A stretch of DNA of 64,000 nt from JACCTU01 sp963769665 (GTDB taxonomy: Bacteria; Actinomycetota; Thermoleophilia; Gaiellales; Gaiellaceae): positions 744,001-808,000 of the forward strand of contig CAVYMQ010000003.1 of assembly GCA_963769665.1 (NCBI GenBank), read 5' to 3'. This document shows positions 7,329 through 15,120 of this stretch, one piece after another (position 1 is the stretch's first letter; each line of letters begins with the position of its first letter). Under the pieces are notes generated by a model that ran no database searches, was not told where the DNA came from, and worked only from the letters and a program-made list of their open reading frames with translations. The position numbers and the translations under genes were made by a program.

Positions 7329-9265
7329 GCGAGACGACAACCTCGCATTCGCACGCGCCGCAGCACGCGTCGCACGAGCCGCCTCGCCGGCGCCACTGGC
7401 TGCTGGCCGCGGGTTGGCCGCGCGCGTTCTGGATGACCGGCTTCTTCTTCCTGCTCGGGATGGGGATCGTCGTCGGGCTTCGCGCGCTCGGCGGCTACGA
7501 ACCGACGCTCGACTGGAAGCCGGTGATCGTTGTCGGTGCGCTGACGATGGCGCCACTCGGCTTCCTCGCGGGCCTCGGCGCGTTCGACTACTGGGTCTCG
7601 TACGCGATCGGCCGGCCGACGCCGCCGGAGGACCACTCGAGCCACGGCGCGTACAGCTGGAAGGACTACTTCCGGGTCAACACCGACCACAAGGTGATCG
7701 GGATCCAGTACGTCACGACGACGATCTTCTTCTTCCTCGCCGGCGGCCTCCTCGCGCTGCTCGTGCGCGCCGAGCTCGCTCGGCCGGAGACGGACTACGT
7801 AGACACGCAGACGTACAACGAGCTCTTCACCGTCCACGCGTCGCTGATGATCTTCCTCTTCATCATTCCGGCGTTCGCGGGGCTCGCGAACTACGTCCTC
7901 CCGCTGATGATCGGCGCACCCGACATGGCGTTCCCGCGGCTGAACGCGCTCTCCTACTGGCTGCTCCCGATCGCCGGGATCATGCTGCTCGCGTCCTTCT
8001 TCTTCCCCGGTGTCGGCGCGGGCTGGACGAACTACGCGCCGCTCTCCGTCGACCAGCCGTTCGGCAACGTCTTCTTCTCGATGGCGGTCCAGTGGGCTGG
8101 TGCGTCCTCGATCATGACAGCGCTCAACTTCCTGGTCACGATCATCACCATGCGTGCGCCTGGGATGACGTTCTGGCGGATGCCGCTGCTCGTCTGGGCG
8201 AACTTCACGACGTCACTCCTCGTCGTGATCGCGACACCGTTCATCGCCGCCTCCCAGTTCTTCGTGATGTTCGACCGGGTGATGCACACGAGCTTCTTCG
8301 ACCCGGGCGAAGGCGGGTACGTGCTCGGGTACCAGCACATCTTCTGGTTCTACTCGCACCCGGCCGTCTACATCATGATCCTGCCCGGGTTCGGGATCGT
8401 GTCCGAGGTGATCTCGACCTTCTCCCGCAAGCCGATCTTCGGCTACCGGCTGATGGCGCTCTCGCTGATGGCGATCCTCGTGCTCGGGTTCTCGGTCTGG
8501 GCGCACCACATGTTCGTGTCGGGAATGGCGGGCTACCTGCGCGTCCCGATGATGGTGACGACGTTGCTGATCGCGATCCCGACCGGAATCAAGGTGTTCT
8601 CGTGGCTGGCGACGCTATGGGAGGGAAAGCTGCACTTCAGTGCGCCCATGTTGTGGGCGCTCGGCTTCGTGACGAGCTTCGTGATCGGCGGTTTGTCGGG
8701 CGTCATGCTCGGCGCGGTTCCGATCGACATCCACGTCAGCGACACGTACTTCATCGTCGCGCACATCCACTACGTGCTGCTCGGCGGCTCGCTGTTCACG
8801 ATCTTCGCCGGCATCTACTACTGGTTCCCGAAGATGACCGGCCGGATGTACAACGAGCGCCTCGCGAAGCTGCACTTCTGGCTCACGCTGGTCGCGTTCA
8901 ACACCACGTTCTTCCCGATGCACCTGATCGGGGTTCAGGGCATGCCGCGTCGCGTCGCGACCTACGAGGACCGCTTCGGCGACTGGAACCTGTTCATCTC
9001 GATCTCGTCGTTCGTCCTCGGCGCGTCATTCATGATCTTCGTCTACAACATGATCGTCTCGTGGAAGAGTGGTCCACTTGCGCCGGGCAACCCGTGGCGC
9101 GGGATGACGATCGAGTGGCTCGTCTCGTCGCCGCCCCCGGTGTTCAACTTCGACGAGGTGCCGCAGGTCGTCGGGAACCCGTACGAGTACGGGGTTCCGG
9201 GAGCGCGCCACGCGATCCTGAACGGGGATCGCGCAACCGAACTCGAGCCGGTTCGGACGACGTGA
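7325..9265 (+). CDS. ctaD: Cytochrome c oxidase subunit I, A2-type, with extra N-terminal helices
   Basis: The 646-residue protein is heme-copper oxidase subunit I: heme/Cu ligands in FTVHASLMIF, YSHPAVYIMILPGFG (CuB His with the cross-linked Tyr), VWAHHMF and HIHYVLLGG are all present. The helix VI motif reads YSHPAVY and not GHPEVY, the signature of A2 proton-channel enzymes, which lack the canonical glutamate. The N-terminus carries about 110 extra residues with a His-rich start and two additional membrane helices (about 37-60 and 66-85) before the usual first helix. The start overlaps the ctaC stop by 4 bp (ATGA), and the stop overlaps the next GTG (GTGA). It catalyses O2 reduction coupled to proton pumping. 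Confidence 0.96.
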   Translation: MSETTTSHSHAPQHASHEPPRRRHWLLAAGWPRAFWMTGFFFLLGMGIVVGLRALGGYEPTLDWKPVIVVGALTMAPLGFLAGLGAFDYWVSYAIGRPTPPEDHSSHGAYSWKDYFRVNTDHKVIGIQYVTTTIFFFLAGGLLALLVRAELARPETDYVDTQTYNELFTVHASLMIFLFIIPAFAGLANYVLPLMIGAPDMAFPRLNALSYWLLPIAGIMLLASFFFPGVGAGWTNYAPLSVDQPFGNVFFSMAVQWAGASSIMTALNFLVTIITMRAPGMTFWRMPLLVWANFTTSLLVVIATPFIAASQFFVMFDRVMHTSFFDPGEGGYVLGYQHIFWFYSHPAVYIMILPGFGIVSEVISTFSRKPIFGYRLMALSLMAILVLGFSVWAHHMFVSGMAGYLRVPMMVTTLLIAIPTGIKVFSWLATLWEGKLHFSAPMLWALGFVTSFVIGGLSGVMLGAVPIDIHVSDTYFIVAHIHYVLLGGSLFTIFAGIYYWFPKMTGRMYNERLAKLHFWLTLVAFNTTFFPMHLIGVQGMPRRVATYEDRFGDWNLFISISSFVLGASFMIFVYNMIVSWKSGPLAPGNPWRGMTIEWLVSSPPPVFNFDEVPQVVGNPYEYGVPGARHAILNGDRATELEPVRTT

Positions 9266-10092
9266 CCCGCCACATTCTCGTGATCGCGAACGAAACGGCT
9301 GCCTCGAGCAGCCTGACCGACAAGCTCGAGCGGTCCGCGTCAGAAGGCGATCCGCTCGTGACCGTGATCGCGCCGGTGAACCAGCCGAGCGAGGGGTACG
9401 TCGTGTACCAGGACACGCGCCGAGCCGCGGCAGGGCGGCGGCTCGACCGCACCCTCCAGACGCTGCGGCACGCCAACGTCCGCGCGAACGGGATGGTCGT
9501 GGAGACCGACCCCGTCGCCGCGGTCAAGGACGCGCTCGCGCAGCTCGAGCCGCCGGTGACCGAGGTGATCGTCTCCACCCACCCGAAGGAACGGTCCGGG
9601 TGGACGAGGCGGAACGTCGTCGAGAGCATCCGCAAGGCCGCCGGAGACCTCCCCGTCGATCACGTCGTCGCGGCTGAGGCCGCGGCCGACGGCGAGACGA
9701 ACGTGCTCGTGATCGCGAACCAGACCCTCGCCTCGGCGCCGCTCCTCGAGCGGATCCGCGCGCGAGCGCAAAGCGGACCGGCGAGCTTCCTGATCATCGC
9801 GCCGCAAGGTCACGAGTACTCAGAGGAGTCCGAGCGCCGACTGCGCGGGCTCGTCGGCGGGCTGCGCGCGGAGGGGATCGAGGCGCACGGTCAGATCGCG
9901 CACCCGGATCCGCACACGGCCGCGATGCAGGCGCTCCACGACGAGCGAGTCGACGAGATCATCGTCTCGACCTTCCCGGGCCAGAAGTCGGGCTGGCTTC
10001 GCCGCGACCTCGTCGAGCGGCTGCGCGGCGACACGGGCGTCCCCGTCGACCACGTCGTCTCGGAAGCGGTGGCCGAGGAGGTGACCGCGTAG
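9262..10092 (+). CDS. Tandem universal-stress-like (Usp-type) two-domain protein inside the oxidase operon
   Basis: The 276-residue cytoplasmic protein starts at GTG 9262, overlapping the ctaD stop, and its stop overlaps the GTG of ctaE. It is two copies of one alpha/beta domain: each opens with a strand (HILVIANETAASS; NVLVIANQTLASA), contains VxxIAPxxxxP/Y, and ends with EVIVSTHPKERSGWTRRN or EIIVSTFPGQKSGWLRRD followed by PVDHVV. The layout resembles Usp/HUP-fold domains, though I see no convincing ATP-binding GxxG. A third copy occurs in the membrane protein at 10869-11519. No known oxidase subunit or assembly factor matches. A role in oxidase regulation or stress is inference from position. 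Confidence 0.7.
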   Translation: MTRHILVIANETAASSSLTDKLERSASEGDPLVTVIAPVNQPSEGYVVYQDTRRAAAGRRLDRTLQTLRHANVRANGMVVETDPVAAVKDALAQLEPPVTEVIVSTHPKERSGWTRRNVVESIRKAAGDLPVDHVVAAEAAADGETNVLVIANQTLASAPLLERIRARAQSGPASFLIIAPQGHEYSEESERRLRGLVGGLRAEGIEAHGQIAHPDPHTAAMQALHDERVDEIIVSTFPGQKSGWLRRDLVERLRGDTGVPVDHVVSEAVAEEVTA

Positions 10093-10694
10093 TGGCGACG
10101 CACGCCGAAGCGGCCGACCACCATCACGGCCCGCCGGTTGCCAACCAGAGCTCTCGGGTCGACGCCCGTGTGCTCGGGATGCTCCTCTTCATCGCGTCCG
10201 AGATCATGCTCTTCGGCGCGTTCTTCACGGCGTACTTCTTCGTTCGCGTCGTCAACGGGACGGACTGGCCGACCGAGGGGTTCCACCTGCCGGTGTTCGT
10301 CGCCGGTGTGAACACCTGCATCCTCGTCACCTCGTCGTTCACGATCCACTGGGCGCTCCAGTCCATCAAGCGGGACAACCGCGCCGGTATGCAGGCCGGG
10401 CTCGTGCTGACCATCGCGCTCGGGTTCGTGTTCCTCCTGACGCAGGTACGCGAGTACTCGCGGCTCGGCTTCGCGCCGCACGATGGGGCGTTCGGGACGA
10501 TCTTCTACGGCTTGACCGGCCTGCACGGCGCGCACGTCCTCGTCGGCTTGTTGCTGCTCACGTTCGCGACGATCAGGGCCTTCCGGGGGCACTACTCGGC
10601 GGCGCACCACCACGGTGTCGAGATTCCGGGGATCTACTGGCACTTCGTCGACGTAATGTGGATCGTGGTCTACACGACGATCTACATCCTCTAG
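10092..10694 (+). CDS. ctaE: Cytochrome c oxidase subunit III
   Basis: The 200-residue protein starts at GTG 10092, sharing one base with the preceding stop (TAGTG). It has about five membrane helices and subunit III motifs: VLGMLLFIASEIMLFGAFFTAYF, GLTGLHGAHVLVG, and the final HHHGVEIPGIYWHFVDVMWIVVY. The fifth-helix WHFVD motif and the HGAHV histidines are family hallmarks. It supports subunit I function in the membrane. It is the third oxidase gene of the operon; no small subunit IV gene follows directly. A 174-bp gap with two hairpins separates it from the next gene. Confidence 0.94.
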   Translation: MATHAEAADHHHGPPVANQSSRVDARVLGMLLFIASEIMLFGAFFTAYFFVRVVNGTDWPTEGFHLPVFVAGVNTCILVTSSFTIHWALQSIKRDNRAGMQAGLVLTIALGFVFLLTQVREYSRLGFAPHDGAFGTIFYGLTGLHGAHVLVGLLLLTFATIRAFRGHYSAAHHHGVEIPGIYWHFVDVMWIVVYTTIYIL

Positions 10695-10733
10695 GGGGGT
10701 CTAGGTGGCTCGCCCGATCCCGCCCTCCGGCTT

Positions 10734-10799
10734 CTGGCGCGCGATCAGCGGCGCCAGGCCGCGTCCTCAGTCGCGCCCGTACCTAGCCGGTACGAGCGC
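10734..10799. other. Two adjacent stem-loops in the ctaE to Usp-like gene gap
   Basis: The 174-bp non-coding gap 10695-10868 holds two inverted repeats: CTGGCGC (10734-10740) with GCGCCAG (10751-10757), and GCGC-C-CGTACC (10773-10783) with GGTACG-A-GCGC (10789-10799), loop TAGCC. Neither has a following T-run. They could form an attenuator, a processing site or a weak terminator. A 54-codon frame through the gap looks non-coding. Confidence 0.45.
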
Positions 10800-10868
10800 T
10801 CCCTGCGTCCTTGGCTGGCTTGCTGCTCGCACCCCAGAAGCTCGGCAACGAGATCGGACGAACCACTA

Positions 10869-11519
10869 ATGCAGAACCCGTTCCGGAGCGAAGCCGAGGC
10901 GTTCCGCTTCCTGATCCGGACGATCGCGTACTTCGCCGTGATCGCCGTCGCGGCCCTGATCAACAAGTGGCTCGGAGTCGTCGTCTTCGTGATCGCCACC
11001 GGCGCCATCGTCTGGAGGCTCTTCTTCCGCGGCGATGAGAAACGGCCGGTCCAGACTGCCCCCGCGCGGCACGGCGGCGAGGGCGAGCGCCGGATCCTCG
11101 TGATCGCGAACGAAACCGTCGGCGGCGCCACGCTTCGCGACCGCATCCGCGAGCGATCGGAGGGCGTCCGCGCGGAGGTGCTCGTCGTCGCCCCGGCGCT
11201 CAATACGCCGATCCGGCACTGGGCCTCCGACGAGGATGGCGCCCGCGCGGTTGCGGAGTCGCGCCTGCAGGAGTCGCTAAGCCTGCTGCGTTCCGGCGGA
11301 GTCAGCGCGCGCGGCGAGGTCGGCGACTCGGAGCCGCTGCAGGCGATCGAGGACGCACTCCGCACGTTCGGTGCGGACGAGATCATCATCTCGACGCATC
11401 CCGAGGGCCGCTCGCAGTGGCTGGAGCGCGGCGTGGTCAGCGCGGCGCGCGAGCGCTTCGCCGTTCCGATCACGCACGTCGTGGTCGACCTCGACGCCGA
11501 CCGCGAAGACATCCGCTAG
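10869..11519 (+). CDS. Membrane-anchored Usp-like protein
   Basis: The 216-residue protein has an N-terminal cytoplasmic stub, two membrane helices (about residues 17-33 and 36-53, AVIAVAALINKWLGVVVFVIATGAIV hydrophobic region), then a single domain homologous to both halves of the protein at 9262-10092. It shares the strand RRILVIANETVGG, the segment EVLVVAPAL, DEIIISTHPEGRSQWLERG and PITHVVVD. An ATG start is used. It is likely co-regulated with the oxidase genes, although the gap before it carries hairpins. The stop at 11519 is followed within 7 nt by a palindromic repeat that may terminate transcription. The function is unknown. Confidence 0.7.
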   Translation: MQNPFRSEAEAFRFLIRTIAYFAVIAVAALINKWLGVVVFVIATGAIVWRLFFRGDEKRPVQTAPARHGGEGERRILVIANETVGGATLRDRIRERSEGVRAEVLVVAPALNTPIRHWASDEDGARAVAESRLQESLSLLRSGGVSARGEVGDSEPLQAIEDALRTFGADEIIISTHPEGRSQWLERGVVSAARERFAVPITHVVVDLDADREDIR

Positions 11520-11525
11520 ACCTGT

Positions 11526-11542
11526 CCGGTGCCTGGCACCGG
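11526..11542. repeat. Palindromic repeat copy 1a (GGTGCC-W-GGCACC core)
   Basis: CCGGTGCC-T-GGCACCGG is a perfect 8-bp-arm palindrome directly after the stop of the Usp-like gene. With copy 1b it bounds a roughly 140-bp convergent gene junction. Flanking bases match the inverse of the copy at 42882-42898 (shared TCCGGTGCC and GGCACCGGCCGTG). Confidence 0.8.
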
Positions 11543-11623
11543 CCGTGCCCGAAGCGGCGACGGCCGAACGGCCAAGACCTCCGCTCAGCGACAGATCTGT
11601 CTTCACGATCAAGGCCGACGCGA

Positions 11624-11661
11624 CCCTGTCCGGTGCCAGGCACCAGGCAGGTCCGACAGGG
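11624..11661. repeat. Palindromic repeat copy 1b
   Basis: The core GGTGCC-A-GGCACC (11632-11644) is enclosed by outer arms CCCTGTC (11624-11630) and GACAGGG (11655-11661). On the opposite strand it contains GGACCTGCCTGGTGCC and GGCACCGGACAGG, the same order as the element at 42795-42831. It lies 6 bp before the stop of the convergent cytochrome gene. Confidence 0.8.
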
Positions 11662-11667
11662 CCGTGG

Positions 11668-12309
11668 CTACTTGCCGTTCTCGAAGACGAACTCGGCGAG
11701 CGCCTGGATCTGCTCGTCGGTCAGCTGGCCTTCGAAGGGCGGCATGCCGCCGCCGCCGTTTCGGATCTGCTCGGCGATCGCGTCTGCGGTGAGGGACGCC
11801 TGGTCGAGGTTTGGCCCCACCGTTCCCGTCGAGCCGGCAGCCGCGAACGTGTGGCAGCTGGCGCAGTTCGACGTGAAGAGCGCCTTCGGGTCGTCGGCCG
11901 ACGCGTTGCCGCCCTGCTGGCCCGCCTGGGCGATCGCTTCCTGGTTCGCGGCGACCGAGGCGACGTAGCTCGCGATCGACTCCATCGCCGCGTCGCGCTC
12001 GGCGTCGGTGTACTCGTCCGCGGGGAAGAGCTCCTCGGGCGGCGGCATCGGCGCGATCGGAAAGCGCATCTGCCCAAGCACGACCTCACGAATCGTCGAC
12101 TCGTCGAAGCCTTCCTTGCGGGGAGCCGCGAACGCCGCGTCGAGCGAGGGCCCGATCGTCCCGCGTGCGCCGGCGGCCTGCAGTTCGTGGCAGCCAGCGC
12201 ACTTCTCGGTGAACAGGTCTGCGCCGCTCGCTCCCGACTCGGCTTCGCCAAGCCCGCCTGTGCCGCAACCGGCGAGGAGCAGGACGAGGAGGAGCGCGCC
12301 GCGCCGCAA
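11668..12309 (-). CDS. Diheme cytochrome c lipoprotein
   Basis: The 213-residue protein has a lipoprotein signal (LLLVLLLAGC, lipobox Cys15) and two cytochrome c domains. Domain one has CAGCH near residue 37 and a methionine region AFPIAPMPPPEELF. Domain two has CASCH near residue 150 and GGGMPPFEGQLTDEQIQALAEF. The second domain is strikingly like the cytochrome tail of the ctaC product (shared pattern NCAxCHT, TVGPNLD, IRNGGGGMPPF). It should sit on the outer membrane face and donate electrons to the caa3 oxidase. It is transcribed convergently to the oxidase operon, with a repeat element between them, and lies 1 bp downstream of the STAS gene stop. Confidence 0.92.
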   Translation of the reverse strand: MRRGALLLVLLLAGCGTGGLGEAESGASGADLFTEKCAGCHELQAAGARGTIGPSLDAAFAAPRKEGFDESTIREVVLGQMRFPIAPMPPPEELFPADEYTDAERDAAMESIASYVASVAANQEAIAQAGQQGGNASADDPKALFTSNCASCHTFAAAGSTGTVGPNLDQASLTADAIAEQIRNGGGGMPPFEGQLTDEQIQALAEFVFENGK

Positions 12310-12310
12310 G

Positions 12311-12673
12311 CTAGGCGGCGGGGCCAGACGTCTTGAGCTGGTCGACGGCCTCGTCCCGCGTGGGGTAGATCGTGAACACGCGGTCGAGCCCGGTGATCTC
12401 GAAGATCTTCGTGATGTTGCGGTCGCTGCAGACGAGCGAAAGCTGGCCGTCGTTCGTCCGGAGCCGCTTCACGCCCCCGACGAGCACCCCGAGCGTCGTC
12501 GAGTCGATGAAGGTCGTGTTCGAGAAGTCGACGATCACGTTCTTCCCGCCCTGCGAGATCACGTCCAGGAGCTGCTGCTTGAACTCCGGCGCCGTGTAGA
12601 GGTCGACCTCCCCGGCGAGAGAGATCACGTACGCGTCGTCGCCCAGCTCGTCGGTCTTGATCTCGAAGTTCAT
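12311..12673 (-). CDS. STAS-domain anti-sigma factor antagonist
   Basis: The 120-residue single-domain protein starts at ATG 12673 behind a GGGGGA ribosome site. It follows the SpoIIAA/RsbV layout: AYVISLAGEVDLYTAPEF near residue 15-32, a central VIVDFSNTTFIDSTTLGVL with the phosphorylatable serine in DST(T), and a final FEITGLDRVFTIYPTRDEA. Such proteins bind an anti-sigma kinase in partner-switching control of a sigma factor. No kinase or sigma gene is adjacent; the flanking genes encode a cytochrome c and a TPR protein. Confidence 0.9.
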   Translation of the reverse strand: MNFEIKTDELGDDAYVISLAGEVDLYTAPEFKQQLLDVISQGGKNVIVDFSNTTFIDSTTLGVLVGGVKRLRTNDGQLSLVCSDRNITKIFEITGLDRVFTIYPTRDEAVDQLKTSGPAA

Positions 12674-12714
12674 CGAATCCCCCGTGTTCGCGGCTGCCTC
12701 AGGACGCGCGGAGT

Positions 12715-13572
12715 CTACCCCTCCGGAGCAGGGGCCAAGCGTTCTTCGAGCAGCGCGATCCGTTCCTTGACCGCGGGGGCCGACTGATCCTCGGGGGCCA
12801 GCTCCACGAAGCTCTTGTAGGCGGCGATGGCGGTCGGGATGTCGTTGGCCGTCTCGGCCGTCTGGGCGAGCTCGAACTGGATCGCCGCGTCGTTCGGCTG
12901 GGCCGCGGCGACCACCTTGTAGGCGGCCACGGCCTTGGTGAGCGCCTCCGTCATTTTCGTGATCGCAGCGTTGAGCGCCTCGTTGTGGCGGCTCGAAAGG
13001 GCATCGTTGATCGGGTCGGTCGCCAGCGCGTTGCCGATCTTGGAGCTGGAGGACGGCTCGAAGACAGCGCCGGGGACGTCGGTCTGCAGGCCGAGCTGCG
13101 CGAGCTGGGCCTGGGTGCGGTACTGGTCGGCCTGCTGCAGGTAGAGCGCCGCGAGCTCCCGCTGCGAGTCGGTGTCGCTCGGCTCGAGCTCGACGTACTT
13201 GGCGAGTGGCGCGATCGACTCCTCGGGCTTCTGCTGGTTCTGCAGGGCGGTCGCGAGGTCGCGGTAGGCCTGCGCGTCCTTCGGGTTCTCGGCGATCCGA
13301 TCGCGGGCGCTGCTCTCGGACGGGCCGCCCGCGACCCCGTCGTTCTGGAGCAGGATGTCCTGGAGGCCGCCGAAGCCCGTGCCCACCCCGAAGAGGACGA
13401 AGCTCGACGCGAACGTGATCGCCAGGAAGACGAACATCCACTTCGCGTGGTTCCGGATCCGTGAGAAGAAGAGCGTGTCCTCGACGTTGACCGGCTTCTT
13501 GCCCGCCGCGGCGGGCTTCGGAGGCCCCGTGCGCGTGCGCGTACGGACGCTGCGACGGTCAGCTCGAGCCAC
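12715..13572 (-). CDS. Single-pass membrane TPR protein
   Basis: The 285-residue protein has a basic cytoplasmic N-terminus (about 1-40), one membrane helix (about 45-65, WMFVFLAITFASSFVLFGVG) and an outer part with tetratricopeptide-like repeats: NPKDAQAYRDLATALQNQ, EPSDTDSQRELAALYLQQ and QPNDAAIQFELAQTAET are spaced as TPR helices. It ends in EERLAPAPEG. The resemblance is to membrane TPR scaffolds with YfgM-like layout. No enzymatic motif is visible. It lies just upstream of the STAS gene on the same strand with a 41-bp gap. The role is unknown. Confidence 0.8.
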   Translation of the reverse strand: MARADRRSVRTRTRTGPPKPAAAGKKPVNVEDTLFFSRIRNHAKWMFVFLAITFASSFVLFGVGTGFGGLQDILLQNDGVAGGPSESSARDRIAENPKDAQAYRDLATALQNQQKPEESIAPLAKYVELEPSDTDSQRELAALYLQQADQYRTQAQLAQLGLQTDVPGAVFEPSSSSKIGNALATDPINDALSSRHNEALNAAITKMTEALTKAVAAYKVVAAAQPNDAAIQFELAQTAETANDIPTAIAAYKSFVELAPEDQSAPAVKERIALLEERLAPAPEG

Positions 13573-13637
13573 TTCGCGTCTCCCTTCTCATCTCGGGGGA
13601 GAGTACCGATCAGGCCTTCGAGGCCCGGCGGCTCGGC

Positions 13638-15053
13638 CTACTTGACGCCGACCAAGGTCAGCGTTCGCTGCACCTTGTTGCCGTTCACGTCGCCGACGTC
13701 GACCTCGAGGGTGTAGGTGACGCCGCGGGCGGGCGTGAACCGCGGCCGAATCGTGATCCAGCCGTCGATCCCGATTGGCGCGACCGGCTGCTCGACGACG
13801 AGCAGGCGGCCCCTCTGGAAGACCTTGTACGTGAGCCCGACGCGCGAGCCCGCGCCGCTGCGGTAGGCGAGCTTCGTCGTGGGCACCCGGACGGCGGGGT
13901 TCGCGACACCGCCCTTCACCGTGACGAACGTGTTGCGCGCGTCGAGCGGCTTGGCGAGCAGCGAGAAGGCGTCGAACGCCGGCTTCTCGAGCCCGAACTG
14001 CGTCATCAGCCCGCTCTGCCAGGCGTTGACCGGATTGTCGCGGATCGCGAACCAGATCAGCATCCCGACGCGGGGGTTGCGGCGCGCCATGGTCACTGCG
14101 GTGCGGATGTACGACGCCTGCTGCGCGTAGGTCACGCCCTTCGGGTCCTCGGGGCGCGTCTCGTGCCCGTACTCGGTCAGCCAGATCGGGATGTTCTTGC
14201 GCCCGAACCACTTGTCGAGCTCCTTCCCGAACCTCGGCAGCGTCGTCATCGAGACGTTCGGCCAGCGCACGATCTGCGTCGGCGGCTGGTTCGCCGGTGA
14301 CGAGTACGGGTGATGGGCGTAGGCGTCGAAGCGCACCTTCGGCCGCGCCTTCGCGAGCAGCTCGGCGAACTTGCCCGGCGAGTGTGTGTCGGAGACGCCC
14401 GCCCTATGCCGGTCGCGTCCGCGCGCAGAGGTGTCGCCGATCGCGACCTGGGCGAGCGGAGAGCCCTGCTTGAAGCCGGTGTACGCAGCGCGGTACAGCT
14501 TCGCGTAGTTCGCAGGGGCGACGGAGCGGCCCTTCGCGTCGAACTGCGGCGACAGGAAGAGGTTGAGGTTCGGCTCGTTCCAGACCGAGTAGAAGCGGAC
14601 GAACGGATAGCCGCGGTTGCGACCCGAGTAGCGATTCGCGAGAGCGCGCGCGAAGTTCTGGATGTCCGCGAGGCGACGCGGCAGACGGTTCTTCGCCGGG
14701 CCTGCCCACGTCGGCGTGCCCCAGATCGACAGCATCACCTCGATGTCGCGATCCGCCGCCTGGCGCACGAACTCGTCGAGGTCCTCCCAGCGGTACGCGG
14801 GGTCGAACGGGTTCGCGGCGTTCGCGGGCCGCCGCGGCGCCGTGTTGAACCAGTAGACCGTCGTCTTCATGATCGTCGAGTTCGCGTGCACGGCGCGGTC
14901 GCGCATGAAGAAGCGCTCGGGGAGCCACCGGAAGTACGGGTCGTCCTGGAATCCCATCCACATGCGCGGCGCCGCGCTTGCGGCTGCCGGCGCGACGAGG
15001 GCGGCGAGAACGAGCAGTAGGGCGAGACGAGTTAGGCGGGTCAACGGCGGCAT
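13638..15053 (-). CDS. Secreted glycoside hydrolase-like protein (clan GH-A TIM barrel)
   Basis: The 471-residue protein has a Sec signal peptide (LALLLVLAALVAPAAASA, cleavage near residue 28). The barrel contains VMLSIWGTPTWAGP, the acid/base segment FYSVWNEPNLN (about residue 160) and a candidate nucleophile in WLTEYGHET (about residue 297), the NEP...E pattern of clan GH-A enzymes such as GH5/GH39. The C-terminal about 120 residues look like a beta-sandwich (RFTPARGVTYTLEVDVGDVNGN). Substrate is unknown. It starts with ATG and stands alone, 66 bp from tatC on the same strand. Many related proteins in actinobacteria are uncharacterised. Confidence 0.8.
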   Translation of the reverse strand: MPPLTRLTRLALLLVLAALVAPAAASAAPRMWMGFQDDPYFRWLPERFFMRDRAVHANSTIMKTTVYWFNTAPRRPANAANPFDPAYRWEDLDEFVRQAADRDIEVMLSIWGTPTWAGPAKNRLPRRLADIQNFARALANRYSGRNRGYPFVRFYSVWNEPNLNLFLSPQFDAKGRSVAPANYAKLYRAAYTGFKQGSPLAQVAIGDTSARGRDRHRAGVSDTHSPGKFAELLAKARPKVRFDAYAHHPYSSPANQPPTQIVRWPNVSMTTLPRFGKELDKWFGRKNIPIWLTEYGHETRPEDPKGVTYAQQASYIRTAVTMARRNPRVGMLIWFAIRDNPVNAWQSGLMTQFGLEKPAFDAFSLLAKPLDARNTFVTVKGGVANPAVRVPTTKLAYRSGAGSRVGLTYKVFQRGRLLVVEQPVAPIGIDGWITIRPRFTPARGVTYTLEVDVGDVNGNKVQRTLTLVGVK

Positions 15054-15120
15054 CCTCCGATCAGACGAGCAAACGCGCCGGACGGTAGCGACGAGAGGTT
15101 CGGATTTCGTAAGGCCGTCT

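Noticed and set aside
10705..10868. A 54-codon frame between ctaE and the Usp-like gene, considered as a small oxidase subunit IV
   Set aside because: No membrane helices and no ribosome site; it crosses two hairpins. It does not look coding.
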